A stretch of 64,000 nt of DNA from Betaproteobacteria bacterium (GTDB taxonomy: Bacteria; Pseudomonadota; Gammaproteobacteria; Burkholderiales; Casimicrobiaceae), in the NCBI GenBank assembly GCA_009778785.1, contig WRFN01000005.1, positions 1-64,000 of the forward strand, in the 5' to 3' direction. Below, one piece after another: positions 54,267-63,661 of this stretch. Each line of letters opens with the position of its first letter. Positions within the stretch are counted from its first letter, which is position 1. The translations under genes and the position numbers were made by a program. The notes beneath the pieces were generated by a model. It did no database searches. It was not told where the DNA came from and was given only the letters and a program-made list of their open reading frames with translations.

Positions 54267-54334
54267 TGAAATATTCTGATCCCACGCAAAAGACATTGCC
54301 AAGGCCGCGGGAATATCGAAAGAAGATTCGTCGT

Positions 54335-54363
54335 GAAAAAAACGGAGGCCAAAGCCTCCGTTT
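54335..54363 (-). terminator. Rho-independent terminator of the 506-residue protein gene
   Basis: ACGGAGGC-TTTG-GCCTCCGT on the minus strand followed by six T. It is 32 nt downstream of the stop of the gene at 54,395-55,915. Confidence 0.85.
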
Positions 54364-54394
54364 CTCGTTTCTCAATGGGCAATACGATTTTTCA

Positions 54395-55915
54395 TCACGG
54401 AAGAGCGATGTTCTTCTCGAAGTGATGCGCGATACGGCCAGCATAGCTTGCCCAGACGGTTGCGCCCGGAACCACCGTACTTGAGACTTCGCCATTGTTG
54501 AACTGCTGAACGGCAAAACCAACCATCGGCAAGCCACGATACACATAGCCGGTGATGTTTGTATTGGTCTGTGGCGATGTTGACAAATCAATATGTTGCG
54601 TACTTCCTGTCGCAGTCAAATAATGAGAGTCGCTGCTGAGCGTAAACTCTGCCCAGCCATTGTCAAAAGACGTCAGCAACGTGAAGCGATTCTGCGCGTA
54701 GAAGATCGATTCCGTATCGAACGTCTTCCCGAAAGTTACGACGTTAGCTCCCCAGCACAGCGCTGTTGGTGGCTTTGGCGGAGGTTCCGGGAAGCCGCCC
54801 GCATCATCTGTTCTCGCGCTGCTCTCTTCGCGATTATACTGCGCGATCATCAACTCATCGCAGGCGCCGCCTGACGTAAAGTCACGCTGGAAGAGGTGAT
54901 AATCAGGAATAAGCGGTCTGATCTTGGACCAGTCAGGGGCGCTGTAATAATATTTTTTTGTCGGCATCGTGATGATCCAATCGGTCTTGGCAGCAACGGA
55001 ATCTTCCAGCACATACTCGTTAGAAACTGACGCATTCATCAACACCGCCGAGACGGCATCGATACCTTCATTCCAGTTTGTAATATACTCATCCGTTCCG
55101 TTTACAACGGTCGATATTTTCGGAGAGGCAAGATTCAGATCCGGCTCGATGGTTCCGGAGGGGCGCCAGAGATTCGCCCCGGGAGTGGGCGCGCTGAAAA
55201 AGCCATCCAGCGCCACTGCCTCGTATGCTATATCCTGCGCGTCGTTGGGATTGATCAGTATCATGCTACCGAACAAGCCGCCCGTCCCTGTCGTCAGATC
55301 GGTGGCAACCCATGCCGGAATCACACCCCAAGTTTCGCTAATCCAGTTACAGTCAAGCGGTTTATATTCGTTGTTGACTCTCGTGTGCGTCACATTTTTC
55401 TCTGTGCTCGTACCCGGAATAATATCTGCCATCTCAATAATCTCGACGTAACCTTCCTTGGTTCGATCAAGCGTCGCATCTTCCCGGTCAGCATTGGCGT
55501 CGATGTATAAATAGTTTCTGAACTGTACACCTTCGGCCGGAATCGGCGGCGAAGTGCACGACTTGTCGTCCGTCTTTAGCATGGCGCCGCTGCCATCATT
55601 GGATGGAGTGATCGCGCTAGTCCAAACGTCATGCGGCGACAGGTACAGGTTGAAGTCCAGAACTTCTTGCGAAGCCTTTCCTTCGAGAAAACGAACCCTG
55701 ACCGCTTTGCCGACTTCTGTCTTGTTGACGACCGAAATCAACGAGTTAAATGTTCTGACACCGCTCGCATCGCCGCGAACCGTGTAGTACGGATAAATCA
55801 AAACCTGTCCCAACCCGGCCGGGTTAAGGCTCACAGCTTGCGCTGAACCAATCAAGCCCATTACGACCAGGCCGGTCAAGGTAACGTAGAGCGATTTTTC
55901 CTTAAAAATGTTCAT
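54395..55915 (-). CDS. Secreted protein of unknown function (506 aa)
   Basis: Has a signal peptide (TLTGLVVMGLIGSAQA then VSLNP). The mature domain starts LNPAGLGQVLIYPYYTVRGD, contains many Asn/Thr/Ser-rich segments and several Cys (SCTSPP, LDCNW, GGACDE, ALCWG) that may pair, and a Pro-rich run FPEPPPKPPTALC. Near the C-terminus are YVYRGLPMVGFAVQQF and ASYAGRIAHHFEKNIALP. I do not recognise the family; similar exported proteins with YPYYTV near the N-terminus occur in other proteobacteria. It is a single-gene transcript with its own terminator and a perfect 10-bp inverted repeat 67-115 nt upstream. Lower GC than its neighbours by eye. Confidence 0.8.
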   Translation of the reverse strand: MNIFKEKSLYVTLTGLVVMGLIGSAQAVSLNPAGLGQVLIYPYYTVRGDASGVRTFNSLISVVNKTEVGKAVRVRFLEGKASQEVLDFNLYLSPHDVWTSAITPSNDGSGAMLKTDDKSCTSPPIPAEGVQFRNYLYIDANADREDATLDRTKEGYVEIIEMADIIPGTSTEKNVTHTRVNNEYKPLDCNWISETWGVIPAWVATDLTTGTGGLFGSMILINPNDAQDIAYEAVALDGFFSAPTPGANLWRPSGTIEPDLNLASPKISTVVNGTDEYITNWNEGIDAVSAVLMNASVSNEYVLEDSVAAKTDWIITMPTKKYYYSAPDWSKIRPLIPDYHLFQRDFTSGGACDELMIAQYNREESSARTDDAGGFPEPPPKPPTALCWGANVVTFGKTFDTESIFYAQNRFTLLTSFDNGWAEFTLSSDSHYLTATGSTQHIDLSTSPQTNTNITGYVYRGLPMVGFAVQQFNNGEVSSTVVPGATVWASYAGRIAHHFEKNIALP

Positions 55916-55981
55916 AGAGAAGCCCCTGAAAATTGAAAAAAGATGAGTTTTTTTAATAGATTATTATGCCCTATTTAAACT

Positions 55982-56030
55982 GTGTCAAATTCTGCCAACA
56001 GCTTTTGTGCTCGCTGGGTAAATTTGACAC
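55982..56030. promoter_or_regulatory. Perfect 10-bp inverted repeat upstream of the secreted-protein gene
   Basis: GTGTCAAATT (55,982-55,991) and AATTTGACAC (56,021-56,030) are exact complements separated by 29 bp. The TTGACA-like core and position, 67-115 nt before the start codon of the 506-residue protein, fit an operator or promoter region. No T-run follows, so a terminator of capD is less likely. Confidence 0.4.
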
Positions 56031-56078
56031 GACAGCGCGCCAATGAATGTGCTACTTTGGGACGCCAAAGATCAAGGG

Positions 56079-57956
56079 CTAAACGTCCTTTGGGACACTC
56101 TCTGGGAAAGAGACGCCCTGATATTCGGGAATCCACCGTCCCAACCATTCGCGCAGCACTTCGGGGGCGGGCAATTGGCTATTTAATGGATCGCTAGACA
56201 GTTGATCTTCACAACGGGTAATGATTTCTTCAATAACGCCGGCGGACGTTTGTCGCGCCTGAGCGACTTTGATTTTCGGGTGCGGCGTCGGTCGTCCTTC
56301 TTCCGCGTCCGCCAGCAATTCTTCGTGCAATTTTTCACCGGGGCGCAAGCCGATGAATTCAATTTTGATTTGTTCGGGATCGGCGCCCGACAGCCGGATC
56401 ATGTTGCGCGCCAGATCGACGATCCGAATCGGCTCGCCCATGTCCAGCACCATGATGTCGCCGCCGGAACCTTGCAAGCCCGCTTGCAACACCAGTCCCA
56501 CCGCTTCCGGAATCGACATGAAGTAACGGGTGATTTCGGGATGCGTCACGGTCACCGGCCCGCCGCGCGCGATCTGCGCCTGAAACTTGGGAATCACGCT
56601 GCCGGCGCTGTTCAACACGTTACCGAAACGCACCGTCACAAACTGCGTGGCGCCGTTTTGCAGCCATTGACACACCATTTCGGCCAACCGCTTGGATGCG
56701 CCCATCACCGAGCCGGGATTGACTGCCTTGTCGGTCGAAATCAAAACGAATTTGGCCACGCCGGCGGCAGCGGCGGCGCGACCCAACACAAAGGTTCCGT
56801 AAGCGTTGTTGCGCACCGCTTGCCAGGCGTTGTCGGCGGTTTCCATCAGCGGCACATGCTTGTACGCCGCCGCGTGAAAAATCGCGTCGGGACGGAAGCG
56901 CGAGAACAGCGCCGACACCAGCGCCGCGTCTTTCACGTCGCCGACCTGCGCGATCAGTTGGGTGCTTGTTTCGTGCGACGCCAACTCACTGCGAATTTCG
57001 TAGAGCGCCGCTTCCGAAACGTCGAACAACACCAGCGTCGCGGGGCGGTAACGCAGAATCTGCCGACACAATTCACTGCCGATCGAGCCGCCGGCGCCGG
57101 TTACCAGCACGGTCCGTCCGCCCAGCCAATCGGCCAGCCCAGGCATGTCGAGCAACACCGGCTCGCGTCCCAGCAAATCTTCGACATCGAGATTGCGCCA
57201 CGTCGTCAGTTGCGTTCCGGCCAACAAGTCTTCGTAAGACGGCACGGTCAACGTCGTCACTCCGGCCGTCAAACACACTTCGCTAACCTGACGACGAATC
57301 CGGTGGCTGGCCGACGGCAGCGCCAGCACGACTTTGTGGACGTTGTAGCGCTTTACCCAATGCGCCAGTTCGTCGATGCCGCCCAACACCTGCACACCGT
57401 GCACGCGACGGTGGCGCTTGGCGATGTCGTCGTCGAGAAAGCCGACGATGCGCCACTCCCGACTGCCCGCCAGCGCCTCAGCCAGCCGCACTCCGGCGGC
57501 GCCGGCGCCCAGCACCAGAATCGGCTCGCCCAGCGCCGTCAACGGGCTGAACAGCCGCGCTTCGCGCCACATCCGATAGACCAGACGACTGCCGGCCATG
57601 AAAAAAGTCAGCACAATCGGATAGAGCACCAGCACCGTGCGCGGCACGGTAACCGGCGTTTGTACCAGCATCAGCACCAGCGGAATCGCCAGCGCGCCCA
57701 AGCCAGTGGACAAGACGATCCGCTTCAGGTCGTCGAGACTGGCGTAACGCCACAAGCCACGGTACAAGCCCATCGCCACGCAAACGACCGCCTGCATCGG
57801 GATCACCCAGACCAGCGTTCGCTGCAGCCCGTCCCAATCCATCGGCAACGACCACAACGAGAAGCGCAGCCCATAGACCGCCCACCAAGCGACCATCGCC
57901 GCGACGGCATCGTGAAAAAAGGCAAACCAGGCTCGCCCGTGGGGAATTCGTATCAT
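56079..57956 (-). CDS. CapD/WbpM-type UDP-sugar 4,6-dehydratase (membrane-bound)
   Basis: Converts UDP-GlcNAc to a 4-keto-6-deoxy sugar for surface glycans. The 625 residues start with four TM helices, then a CoA-binding-like Rossmann domain (ILVLGAGAAGVRLAEAL) and the catalytic SDR domain with TGAGGSIGSELCRQI, ISTDKAVNPGSVMGASKRLA (Met replaces the usual Tyr in the M-x-x-x-K site, as in WbpM/FlaA1) and VRFGNVLNSAGSVIPKF. It follows the glycosyltransferase gene by 7 nt and would supply its sugar. No further O-antigen genes are in view on this side. Confidence 0.9.
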   Translation of the reverse strand: MIRIPHGRAWFAFFHDAVAAMVAWWAVYGLRFSLWSLPMDWDGLQRTLVWVIPMQAVVCVAMGLYRGLWRYASLDDLKRIVLSTGLGALAIPLVLMLVQTPVTVPRTVLVLYPIVLTFFMAGSRLVYRMWREARLFSPLTALGEPILVLGAGAAGVRLAEALAGSREWRIVGFLDDDIAKRHRRVHGVQVLGGIDELAHWVKRYNVHKVVLALPSASHRIRRQVSEVCLTAGVTTLTVPSYEDLLAGTQLTTWRNLDVEDLLGREPVLLDMPGLADWLGGRTVLVTGAGGSIGSELCRQILRYRPATLVLFDVSEAALYEIRSELASHETSTQLIAQVGDVKDAALVSALFSRFRPDAIFHAAAYKHVPLMETADNAWQAVRNNAYGTFVLGRAAAAAGVAKFVLISTDKAVNPGSVMGASKRLAEMVCQWLQNGATQFVTVRFGNVLNSAGSVIPKFQAQIARGGPVTVTHPEITRYFMSIPEAVGLVLQAGLQGSGGDIMVLDMGEPIRIVDLARNMIRLSGADPEQIKIEFIGLRPGEKLHEELLADAEEGRPTPHPKIKVAQARQTSAGVIEEIITRCEDQLSSDPLNSQLPAPEVLREWLGRWIPEYQGVSFPESVPKDV

Positions 57957-57963
57957 GAAGCTT

Positions 57964-59055
57964 TTATTCTTTCCTCTTTCGTTGGCGCCAATGATAGTCG
58001 ATGACCGCGAAGAAACCCAAATGAACCAGCACCCATGCCAGCAGCGCCCATGCGCCCAGCTCCGGCGCCCGGGTTGCGCAGACCCCCGCCGTGGCGGCGC
58101 AGCCCGCCATCAACACCGCATAAATCGCCAAGGTGCCGCGATGACCGGCGCCCATCTGCAACAACCGCTGATAGTAATGCGTCTTGTGTCCTTCCCAGAT
58201 TTTTTCCCGTCGCCATAATCGCCACAACAACGTGACCGTTGCGTCCAGAATGAAAGGAAGAAACACCAGCGTTGGAAACCAAAGCCCCCACGCTTGTTCG
58301 ACGACCCCCCACCAGCCGAACGCCGCCGCCAGAAAACCCAGAGGCACCGCGCCGACATCGCCGATAAACATTTTCGCCGGCGGCAGATTGACCGCCAGCA
58401 GGGGAATCAGCGCTGCGATACCGAGCAGCGGCAGCCACCACCATGAAAGCTCGCAGGCATAGCCGACCCCAGTGTAAGCCGCCAGCCCAAACAGCGCCAT
58501 CGCTCCCGCTAGGCCGTCGCTACCGTCCATGAAGTTGAACAGGTTACACATCCAGACAATGGACAGCGCCGCCGCCAAAACGAGCACCCACCACAAAACC
58601 TCTTGTTGTTTGTAGAAAAGCGCCACCAGCCCCAGCGTTTTTCCCATTCCCGCTCCAAGCATCAAATACCCCCCTACCAGCGCCAGCGCCACCGCCCCAT
58701 GAGCCAGCAAGCGCCAGCGCGCCGACACGCCGCGACAGTCGTCTAAAAACGAAACTGCAGCGACGACGACCCAGCAGCAAAGCATCAAAATCATGAAGCG
58801 TTGAACCATTCCCGCGAATGACGCATCACCGAACGAAATGGCGCCGGACAACCAAATCCAGCTGATCCCGGCCAGCCAACCGGCCCACAACATCAGCGCC
58901 GCCACCCGCGGGATTGGTTTGTCATGAAGCGAGCGGGCATTGGGTTGTGCGTGTGGTAAAAATGCAACAGATTTGCGCAACGCGACCCCCAACGCCGCCG
59001 AGGTCAGGAACGCCACCAGCAGTCCGCAAATCAGATTGTCCGTTTCAATACTCAC
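57964..59055 (-). CDS. WecA/WbpL-type undecaprenyl-phosphate sugar-1-phosphate transferase (GT4)
   Basis: An integral membrane enzyme that loads the first sugar-1-phosphate onto undecaprenyl phosphate. The start is GTG 59055, since GGAAAGG lies 6 nt upstream; 363 aa. About 10 TM helices are visible. Motifs: HDKPIPRVAALMLWAGW (first loop), SFLDDCRG (metal-binding DD), LFNFMDGSDGLAGAMALFGL and AKMFIGDVGAVPLGFL, then the HKTHYYQRLLQMG His/Arg motif near the C-terminus. It heads a two-gene operon with the CapD-like dehydratase, the same pairing as WbpL and WbpM. Confidence 0.88.
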   Translation of the reverse strand: MSIETDNLICGLLVAFLTSAALGVALRKSVAFLPHAQPNARSLHDKPIPRVAALMLWAGWLAGISWIWLSGAISFGDASFAGMVQRFMILMLCCWVVVAAVSFLDDCRGVSARWRLLAHGAVALALVGGYLMLGAGMGKTLGLVALFYKQQEVLWWVLVLAAALSIVWMCNLFNFMDGSDGLAGAMALFGLAAYTGVGYACELSWWWLPLLGIAALIPLLAVNLPPAKMFIGDVGAVPLGFLAAAFGWWGVVEQAWGLWFPTLVFLPFILDATVTLLWRLWRREKIWEGHKTHYYQRLLQMGAGHRGTLAIYAVLMAGCAATAGVCATRAPELGAWALLAWVLVHLGFFAVIDYHWRQRKRKE

Positions 59056-59369
59056 TATCGCCTTTCCATTCACATAATACCGCTTGGACGGGTTGATTTT
59101 CCTTAAATTCATTCATGATCGAAAGGCCATAAGACGACACTTCTACTTGTTTGCCACTTTGCGTTTACGGCACTTTCCCGAACCTCTTGTTGCTTATGAA
59201 CAACATCTTACTGTAAGACCTTGTTTAGTCCACCGCCATTGCTTGCCTCAGCCTTGCCGCTCTTGGCACAATGTCTGTAACTTCTCGGTGATCTCAGAGA
59301 AGGTTTTTCTGATGGCAAGTGTATTGCGCTTGAACCTTGCCGATTTTATCTGTTAGAGGAGAGATTTTC
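59056..59369. other. Gene-free leader upstream of the porin gene
   Basis: About 310 bp between divergent genes with no supported ORF. It must contain the promoters of the glycosyltransferase operon and of the porin. The porin ribosome site AGAGGAGAG is at 59,355-59,363. The long leader is compatible with sRNA or osmotic control, but no specific site was recognised. Confidence 0.5.
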
Positions 59370-60464
59370 ATGAAAAAGAAACTCATCGCGATTGCTGTTG
59401 CTGGCCTGTTGGCCGCACCGTTGCTGGCGAACGCACAAACTGCGAACGTTACGATTTATGGCCGTATCAACATGGACGTGGACTTCATCAGCTCTGCCAG
59501 CAATAGCAGCTTGGGCAAGTTGACCCGCATCAGCTCCAACACTTCGCGTATCGGCTTCAAAGGTACCGAAGCATTGGGTGGTGGTCTGAATGCGATCTTC
59601 CAAGTCGAATCGCAATTCCAAGGTGATGGCGTCAACGCTGGCACCAATGGAATGTTGGCTTCGCGTGACACATGGCTCGGTTTGCAAGGCAACTCTTGGG
59701 GTGCCGTCAAACTCGGTTATATGACGACCCCGTACGATGATGCGCAGGCTGTTTTCGGTAACACCAACACCGCGCTGACGTCGATTCTGCAAACCGGCGC
59801 TCTGTGGGGCCAAGATGGTCCGAACAACCGGGCGAACGGCAGCTTTGGTGCTCGTACCGCCAATGCGGCTCGCTACGAATCGCCGACCATCGCTGGCTTG
59901 ACCGGCAAACTGCAATATTCGACTGATGAAACCGCCAACCACGGCTGGGTCGGCACCGCTGGCGTGTTCTACGACAACGCCGGGCTGCAAGCAGCGGTCG
60001 TTTATGAAACCAACCAAGAATGGCGTGGCGTCAACCTGAACGACCAAGCCGTTTCGGTGATGGCCGGCTACAACTTCGGCGTCGTCCGTCCGGCGTTGGT
60101 TTACGAATATTTGACGTATGATATTCCCGGAACCAGCTCGCTGACCCGTAACTTGGTCGGCGGTAGCTTGACGGTGCCCATCGGCGCCGGCAAACTGTAC
60201 GGCGCTGTGATCTATGCCGACAGAGGCAGAGGTGCTGATTTCGGTAACGTCGGTAACGTCAGAGCCGGAAAAGACACCGAAGCTACTCAGTATGAACTGA
60301 GCTACAGCTACGAATTGTCGAAACGGACCGTTGCCTATGTCGGTTACGTCTATATCGACAATGGCAAGAAGGCGACTTATTCTTTTGGTCATAACGGTAA
60401 CGCAAACGTCACTTCGGGTGTTGACCAACAAGGTCTGATCCTCGGTATGGTCCACTTCTTCTAA
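59370..60464 (+). CDS. General porin (betaproteobacterial Porin_4 family)
   Basis: A trimeric outer-membrane beta-barrel for diffusion of small solutes. ATG 59370 follows AGAGGAGAG with suitable spacing; 364 aa. The signal peptide is MKKKLIAIAVAGLLAAPLLA with cleavage after NAQ. The first strand reads VTIYGRINMDVDF, then SRIGFKGTEALGGGLNAIFQ and ASRDTWLGLQGNSWGAVKLG, all classic for this family, and the C-terminus GLILGMVHFF ends in the Phe recognised by the BAM complex. Strongly expressed in design: good ribosome site and a terminator. Confidence 0.95.
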   Translation: MKKKLIAIAVAGLLAAPLLANAQTANVTIYGRINMDVDFISSASNSSLGKLTRISSNTSRIGFKGTEALGGGLNAIFQVESQFQGDGVNAGTNGMLASRDTWLGLQGNSWGAVKLGYMTTPYDDAQAVFGNTNTALTSILQTGALWGQDGPNNRANGSFGARTANAARYESPTIAGLTGKLQYSTDETANHGWVGTAGVFYDNAGLQAAVVYETNQEWRGVNLNDQAVSVMAGYNFGVVRPALVYEYLTYDIPGTSSLTRNLVGGSLTVPIGAGKLYGAVIYADRGRGADFGNVGNVRAGKDTEATQYELSYSYELSKRTVAYVGYVYIDNGKKATYSFGHNGNANVTSGVDQQGLILGMVHFF

Positions 60465-60510
60465 GAAGGCGGCGTAACAAATTCCGTTTCTAACGGAACA
60501 CCAACAGCAG

Positions 60511-60540
60511 CGGGCCTCGAAAGAGGCCCGTTTTATTTTT
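60511..60540 (+). terminator. Rho-independent terminator of the porin gene
   Basis: CGGGCCTC-GAAA-GAGGCCCG followed by TTTTATTTTT, 47 nt after the porin stop. A smaller hairpin (TTCCGTTTCTAACGGAA) lies just before it. Confidence 0.9.
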
Positions 60541-60569
60541 ACGCAAAAATAAAACAGGAGCGCAGCGCC

Positions 60570-61766
60570 ATGATTAAAGTTAAAGGCAAACACAACACCG
60601 CCCTGTGCTATTGCGGGGAACTGGAGCTTATCGCCTTTGAGCAGATCAAGGCTGTTTGCGATCGCGAGGAATTTGCGGGCAGCAAAATCCGGATCATGCC
60701 GGACGTTCACGCCGGCAAAGGCTGCACCATCGGCACCACGATGACCATTACCGACAAGATCGTGCCGGGCATGGTCGGCGTCGATATCGGCTGCGGCATG
60801 GAAACCGTACGTCTCGCCGAGCGCGATCTGGATTTCGAGAGGCTCGACCGTTTGATTCGGGCGAGCATTCCGTCCGGGCGCGGCATCCGCAAGAACCACC
60901 ACCCACTGAACGCGGAAGTCGATCTGGACAAACTGCGTTGCGCCGAGCGCGTCGATGTGAGTCGTGCGCGGTTGAGCATCGGCACGCTGGGCGGGGGCAA
61001 CCATTTCATCGAAGTGGGGCGTGCCGACGACGGAGCGCTGTATCTGGTCGTGCATTCCGGCAGCCGTCATCTCGGACAGGAAGTCGCCACCTGGTATCAG
61101 GAGCAAGCCTTTGATCGCTTGAGCGGCCCGTCCAAAGAAGCGATGCAGGAAACCATCATTGCGTTGAAAACCGAAGGACGCGAACAGGAAATCGAGGAAA
61201 GCCTCCAGCGCCTGAAACCCGCTACTGATATTCCCAAAGACCTGGCCTACGTCTCAGAAGAACTGTTCGACGATTACCTGCACGATATGCGAATCGTTCA
61301 GCGCTTCGCTGCCCTGAATCGGCAGGCAATGACGGAGGTCATTTTGAACGGAATGGCGGTGAGCGAAACGGATCGCTTCACCACCATCCACAACTACATC
61401 GATACTGAAGCGATGATCTTGCGCAAAGGCTCCGTTTCCGCCAGAGCGGGAGAACACCTGCTCATCCCGATCAACATGCGCGACGGCAGTCTGATCTGCG
61501 TCGGCAAGGGCAACGCGGATTGGAATGACTCCGCGCCGCACGGGGCGGGACGGTTGATGAGTCGCACCAAGGCGCTCAGTGTTTTGTCCATGGACGAATA
61601 CCGCGCCGAAATGAAAGATGTTTTTTCTACCTCGGTGCATCGCAACACGCTGGACGAATCGCCGATGGCCTACAAGAGCATGGAGGAAATTCTTTCGCAC
61701 ATTCGGCCGACGGCGGACGTCGTCGAAAGAATCCGGACGGCTTATAATTTCAAGGCCGGAGAATGA
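60570..61766 (+). CDS. rtcB: RtcB-family RNA ligase
   Basis: Joins RNA 2',3'-cyclic phosphate or 3'-phosphate ends to 5'-OH ends using GTP and Mn2+. 398 aa, close to E. coli RtcB. Motifs: [54 protein letters not shown] and [13 protein letters not shown], which contain the metal-binding His/Cys/Asp residues and the His that becomes guanylylated. It is followed 13 nt later by a cobB homologue. RtcA and the RtcR activator, which commonly accompany it, are not in the window. Confidence 0.93.
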   Translation: MIKVKGKHNTALCYCGELELIAFEQIKAVCDREEFAGSKIRIMPDVHAGKGCTIGTTMTITDKIVPGMVGVDIGCGMETVRLAERDLDFERLDRLIRASIPSGRGIRKNHHPLNAEVDLDKLRCAERVDVSRARLSIGTLGGGNHFIEVGRADDGALYLVVHSGSRHLGQEVATWYQEQAFDRLSGPSKEAMQETIIALKTEGREQEIEESLQRLKPATDIPKDLAYVSEELFDDYLHDMRIVQRFAALNRQAMTEVILNGMAVSETDRFTTIHNYIDTEAMILRKGSVSARAGEHLLIPINMRDGSLICVGKGNADWNDSAPHGAGRLMSRTKALSVLSMDEYRAEMKDVFSTSVHRNTLDESPMAYKSMEEILSHIRPTADVVERIRTAYNFKAGE

Positions 61767-61779
61767 AAGAGGAAAAAGC

Positions 61780-62511
61780 ATGAGTCGCTTCACGCCAGAA
61801 AAGCCGTGTATCGTCGTTTTGACCGGCGCCGGAATTTCCGCCGAATCGGGCATCCGCACTTTTCGCGCGGCGGACGGGTTGTGGGAAGACCACCGTGTAG
61901 AAGACGTGGCGTCTCCCGAAGGGTTCGCCCGCAATCCCGATATGGTGCTGCGTTTTTATAACGAGCGACGGCGACAGTTGCACGATCCGGCCATTTAGCC
62001 CAACGCTGCGCATCGGGCGCTGGCGTGGCTGGAAGAAGCGTTCGGCGACCGCTTTCTGCTCGTCACTCAAAACATCGATGATCTGCACGAACGCGCCGGC
62101 AGTCGGCGCGTCATCCACATGCACGGCGAACTGTTCAAAGCGCGTTGCGTACGCTCCGGACGTGTCGTCGAATGGCGGGGCGATTTGACGCAGGAAGACC
62201 GCTGCACCTGCTGCGCGTCACCGGCGTTGCTGCGCCCGCATATTGTTTGGTTCGGCGAAATGCCGCTCGAAATGGATCGCATTTATCAAGCGCTGGCCGA
62301 AGCCGATCTCTTTGTGTCGATCGGAACTTCCGGTCACGTTTATCCGGCAGCGGGCTTCGTCGAAGAAGCGCGGCGACACGGCGCCAGAACCATCGAGCTC
62401 AACCTCGAACCGAGCCAGAATGTTTCGTTATTCGACGAAACCGTTCACGCGCCAGCCACGCAAGCTGTGCCGCCGTATGTGGAAAAATGGATCGCGCAGT
62501 TTGGCGGATGA
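61780..62511 (+). pseudogene. cobB: NAD-dependent deacylase CobB with an in-frame amber codon
   Basis: A class III sirtuin reading frame of 243 codons plus stop, interrupted once by TAG at 61,996-61,998 (codon 73). Before it: [20 protein letters not shown] (NAD binding). After it, in the same frame: [36 protein letters not shown] with the catalytic His, a CTCC zinc pair and [30 protein letters not shown]. In E. coli CobB the aligned position is Gln (EIQPNAAH), so CAG to TAG is the likely change. All other motifs are intact, so decay is recent, or the codon is suppressed or a sequencing error. Confidence 0.85.
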
Positions 62512-62584
62512 TGTGAAAAACGACGCGCTGATTTATGATTCACGGTAACAGCGCTTTCTTTCGCGCTTGCCCGAAAACCGATCC

Positions 62585-63490
62585 ATGGATGCCACCGCTC
62601 TTGCCGCTTTTCTCGCCGTCACCGAACACGGTTCTTTCTCGCGTGCCGCCGAGCAGTTGCACCTGACCCAATCGGCGGTCAGCAAGCGCATTTCGACGCT
62701 GGAATCGTCGCTGGGCGTCACGCTGTTTGATCGGCTGGGACGCACCGTCATGCTGACCGAAGCCGGGCGCGTGCTGCTGCCGCGCGCGCAGGAATTGTTG
62801 CGCGACATCGGCGACAGCCGCCGCGCGCTGGCCAACCTGAGCGGCCAGATCAGCGGCACCTTGAGCATCGCCACCAGCCATCACGTCGGCTTGCATCGCT
62901 TGCCTCCGATCCTGCGTGCGTTTGTCGAAACCTGGCCGCAAGTCAAACTCGATCTGCGCTTCATGGCGTCGGAAGCCGCCGGCGACGCCATTCTTCAAGG
63001 TGAAGTCGAACTGGCGATCATCACGTTGCCGCTTAAATGCCCGTCGCCGTTGTTGGCCGAATCGCTGTGGACGGACGTGCTGCGCGTCGCCGTCGCGCCC
63101 CGACACCCGCTGGCTGCGCGCAAAAAAATCACGCCATTCATGCTGATCGAGCATCCGGCGATTTTGCCGGAATCCGGCACCTTTACCCGCACACTGATCG
63201 AAGATGCATTTGAGCCGCTCGAACTCAAGCCGCACGTCGTGTTGTCCACCAATTATCTGGAGACTATCAAGATGATGGTGTCGGTCGGCCTCGGCTGGTC
63301 GTTACTGCCGGTTTCAATGTTGGATAACACACTGGCGTCGCCTTTTTTGACCGGCTTGCACATCGAGCGCCGCCTCGGCGTTCTTCGCCACAGCGGCCAC
63401 ACCTTATCGAACGCCGCGCAAACGATGCTGACGCAGCTTCACGAGAGCGCCTGTAAAAAAGCCGCCGCGAAGCATTCCGCCTCCGCCTGA
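62585..63490 (+). CDS. LysR-family transcriptional regulator
   Basis: A 301-residue regulator. ATG 62585 is preferred over an upstream TTG. The winged helix-turn-helix is at residues 5-60 (FLAVTEHGSFSRAAEQLHLT followed by QSAVSKRISTLE), and the effector domain starts GTLSIATSHHVGLHRLPPIL with a second periplasmic-binding-type lobe around LPESGTFTRTLIEDAF. Similar to the CbbR/CysB-like type, but the effector cannot be told. It follows the cobB pseudogene by 73 nt in the same direction; its target genes would ordinarily be divergent, and none are seen. Confidence 0.88.
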   Translation: MDATALAAFLAVTEHGSFSRAAEQLHLTQSAVSKRISTLESSLGVTLFDRLGRTVMLTEAGRVLLPRAQELLRDIGDSRRALANLSGQISGTLSIATSHHVGLHRLPPILRAFVETWPQVKLDLRFMASEAAGDAILQGEVELAIITLPLKCPSPLLAESLWTDVLRVAVAPRHPLAARKKITPFMLIEHPAILPESGTFTRTLIEDAFEPLELKPHVVLSTNYLETIKMMVSVGLGWSLLPVSMLDNTLASPFLTGLHIERRLGVLRHSGHTLSNAAQTMLTQLHESACKKAAAKHSASA

Positions 63491-63661
63491 CGGCGGTGGC
63501 TTCGCACAGGCCTGAACCCGCGTTGCGCCAATGAAATTCGCGTCAAAGGCGCATTTCATCTGACATTTCAGGTGGCCGCTCGGTCAGTTTGTCAGTTGGC
63601 ATTTTGCCGTCTTCCTCTTATGATACGGGAAGAAGCGTTTTCGCTTCCCTGAAATTTCGTC

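Noticed and set aside
56202..58004. 600-residue plus-strand frame opposite the CapD-like gene
   Set aside because: Antisense shadow; composition and lack of motifs as above.
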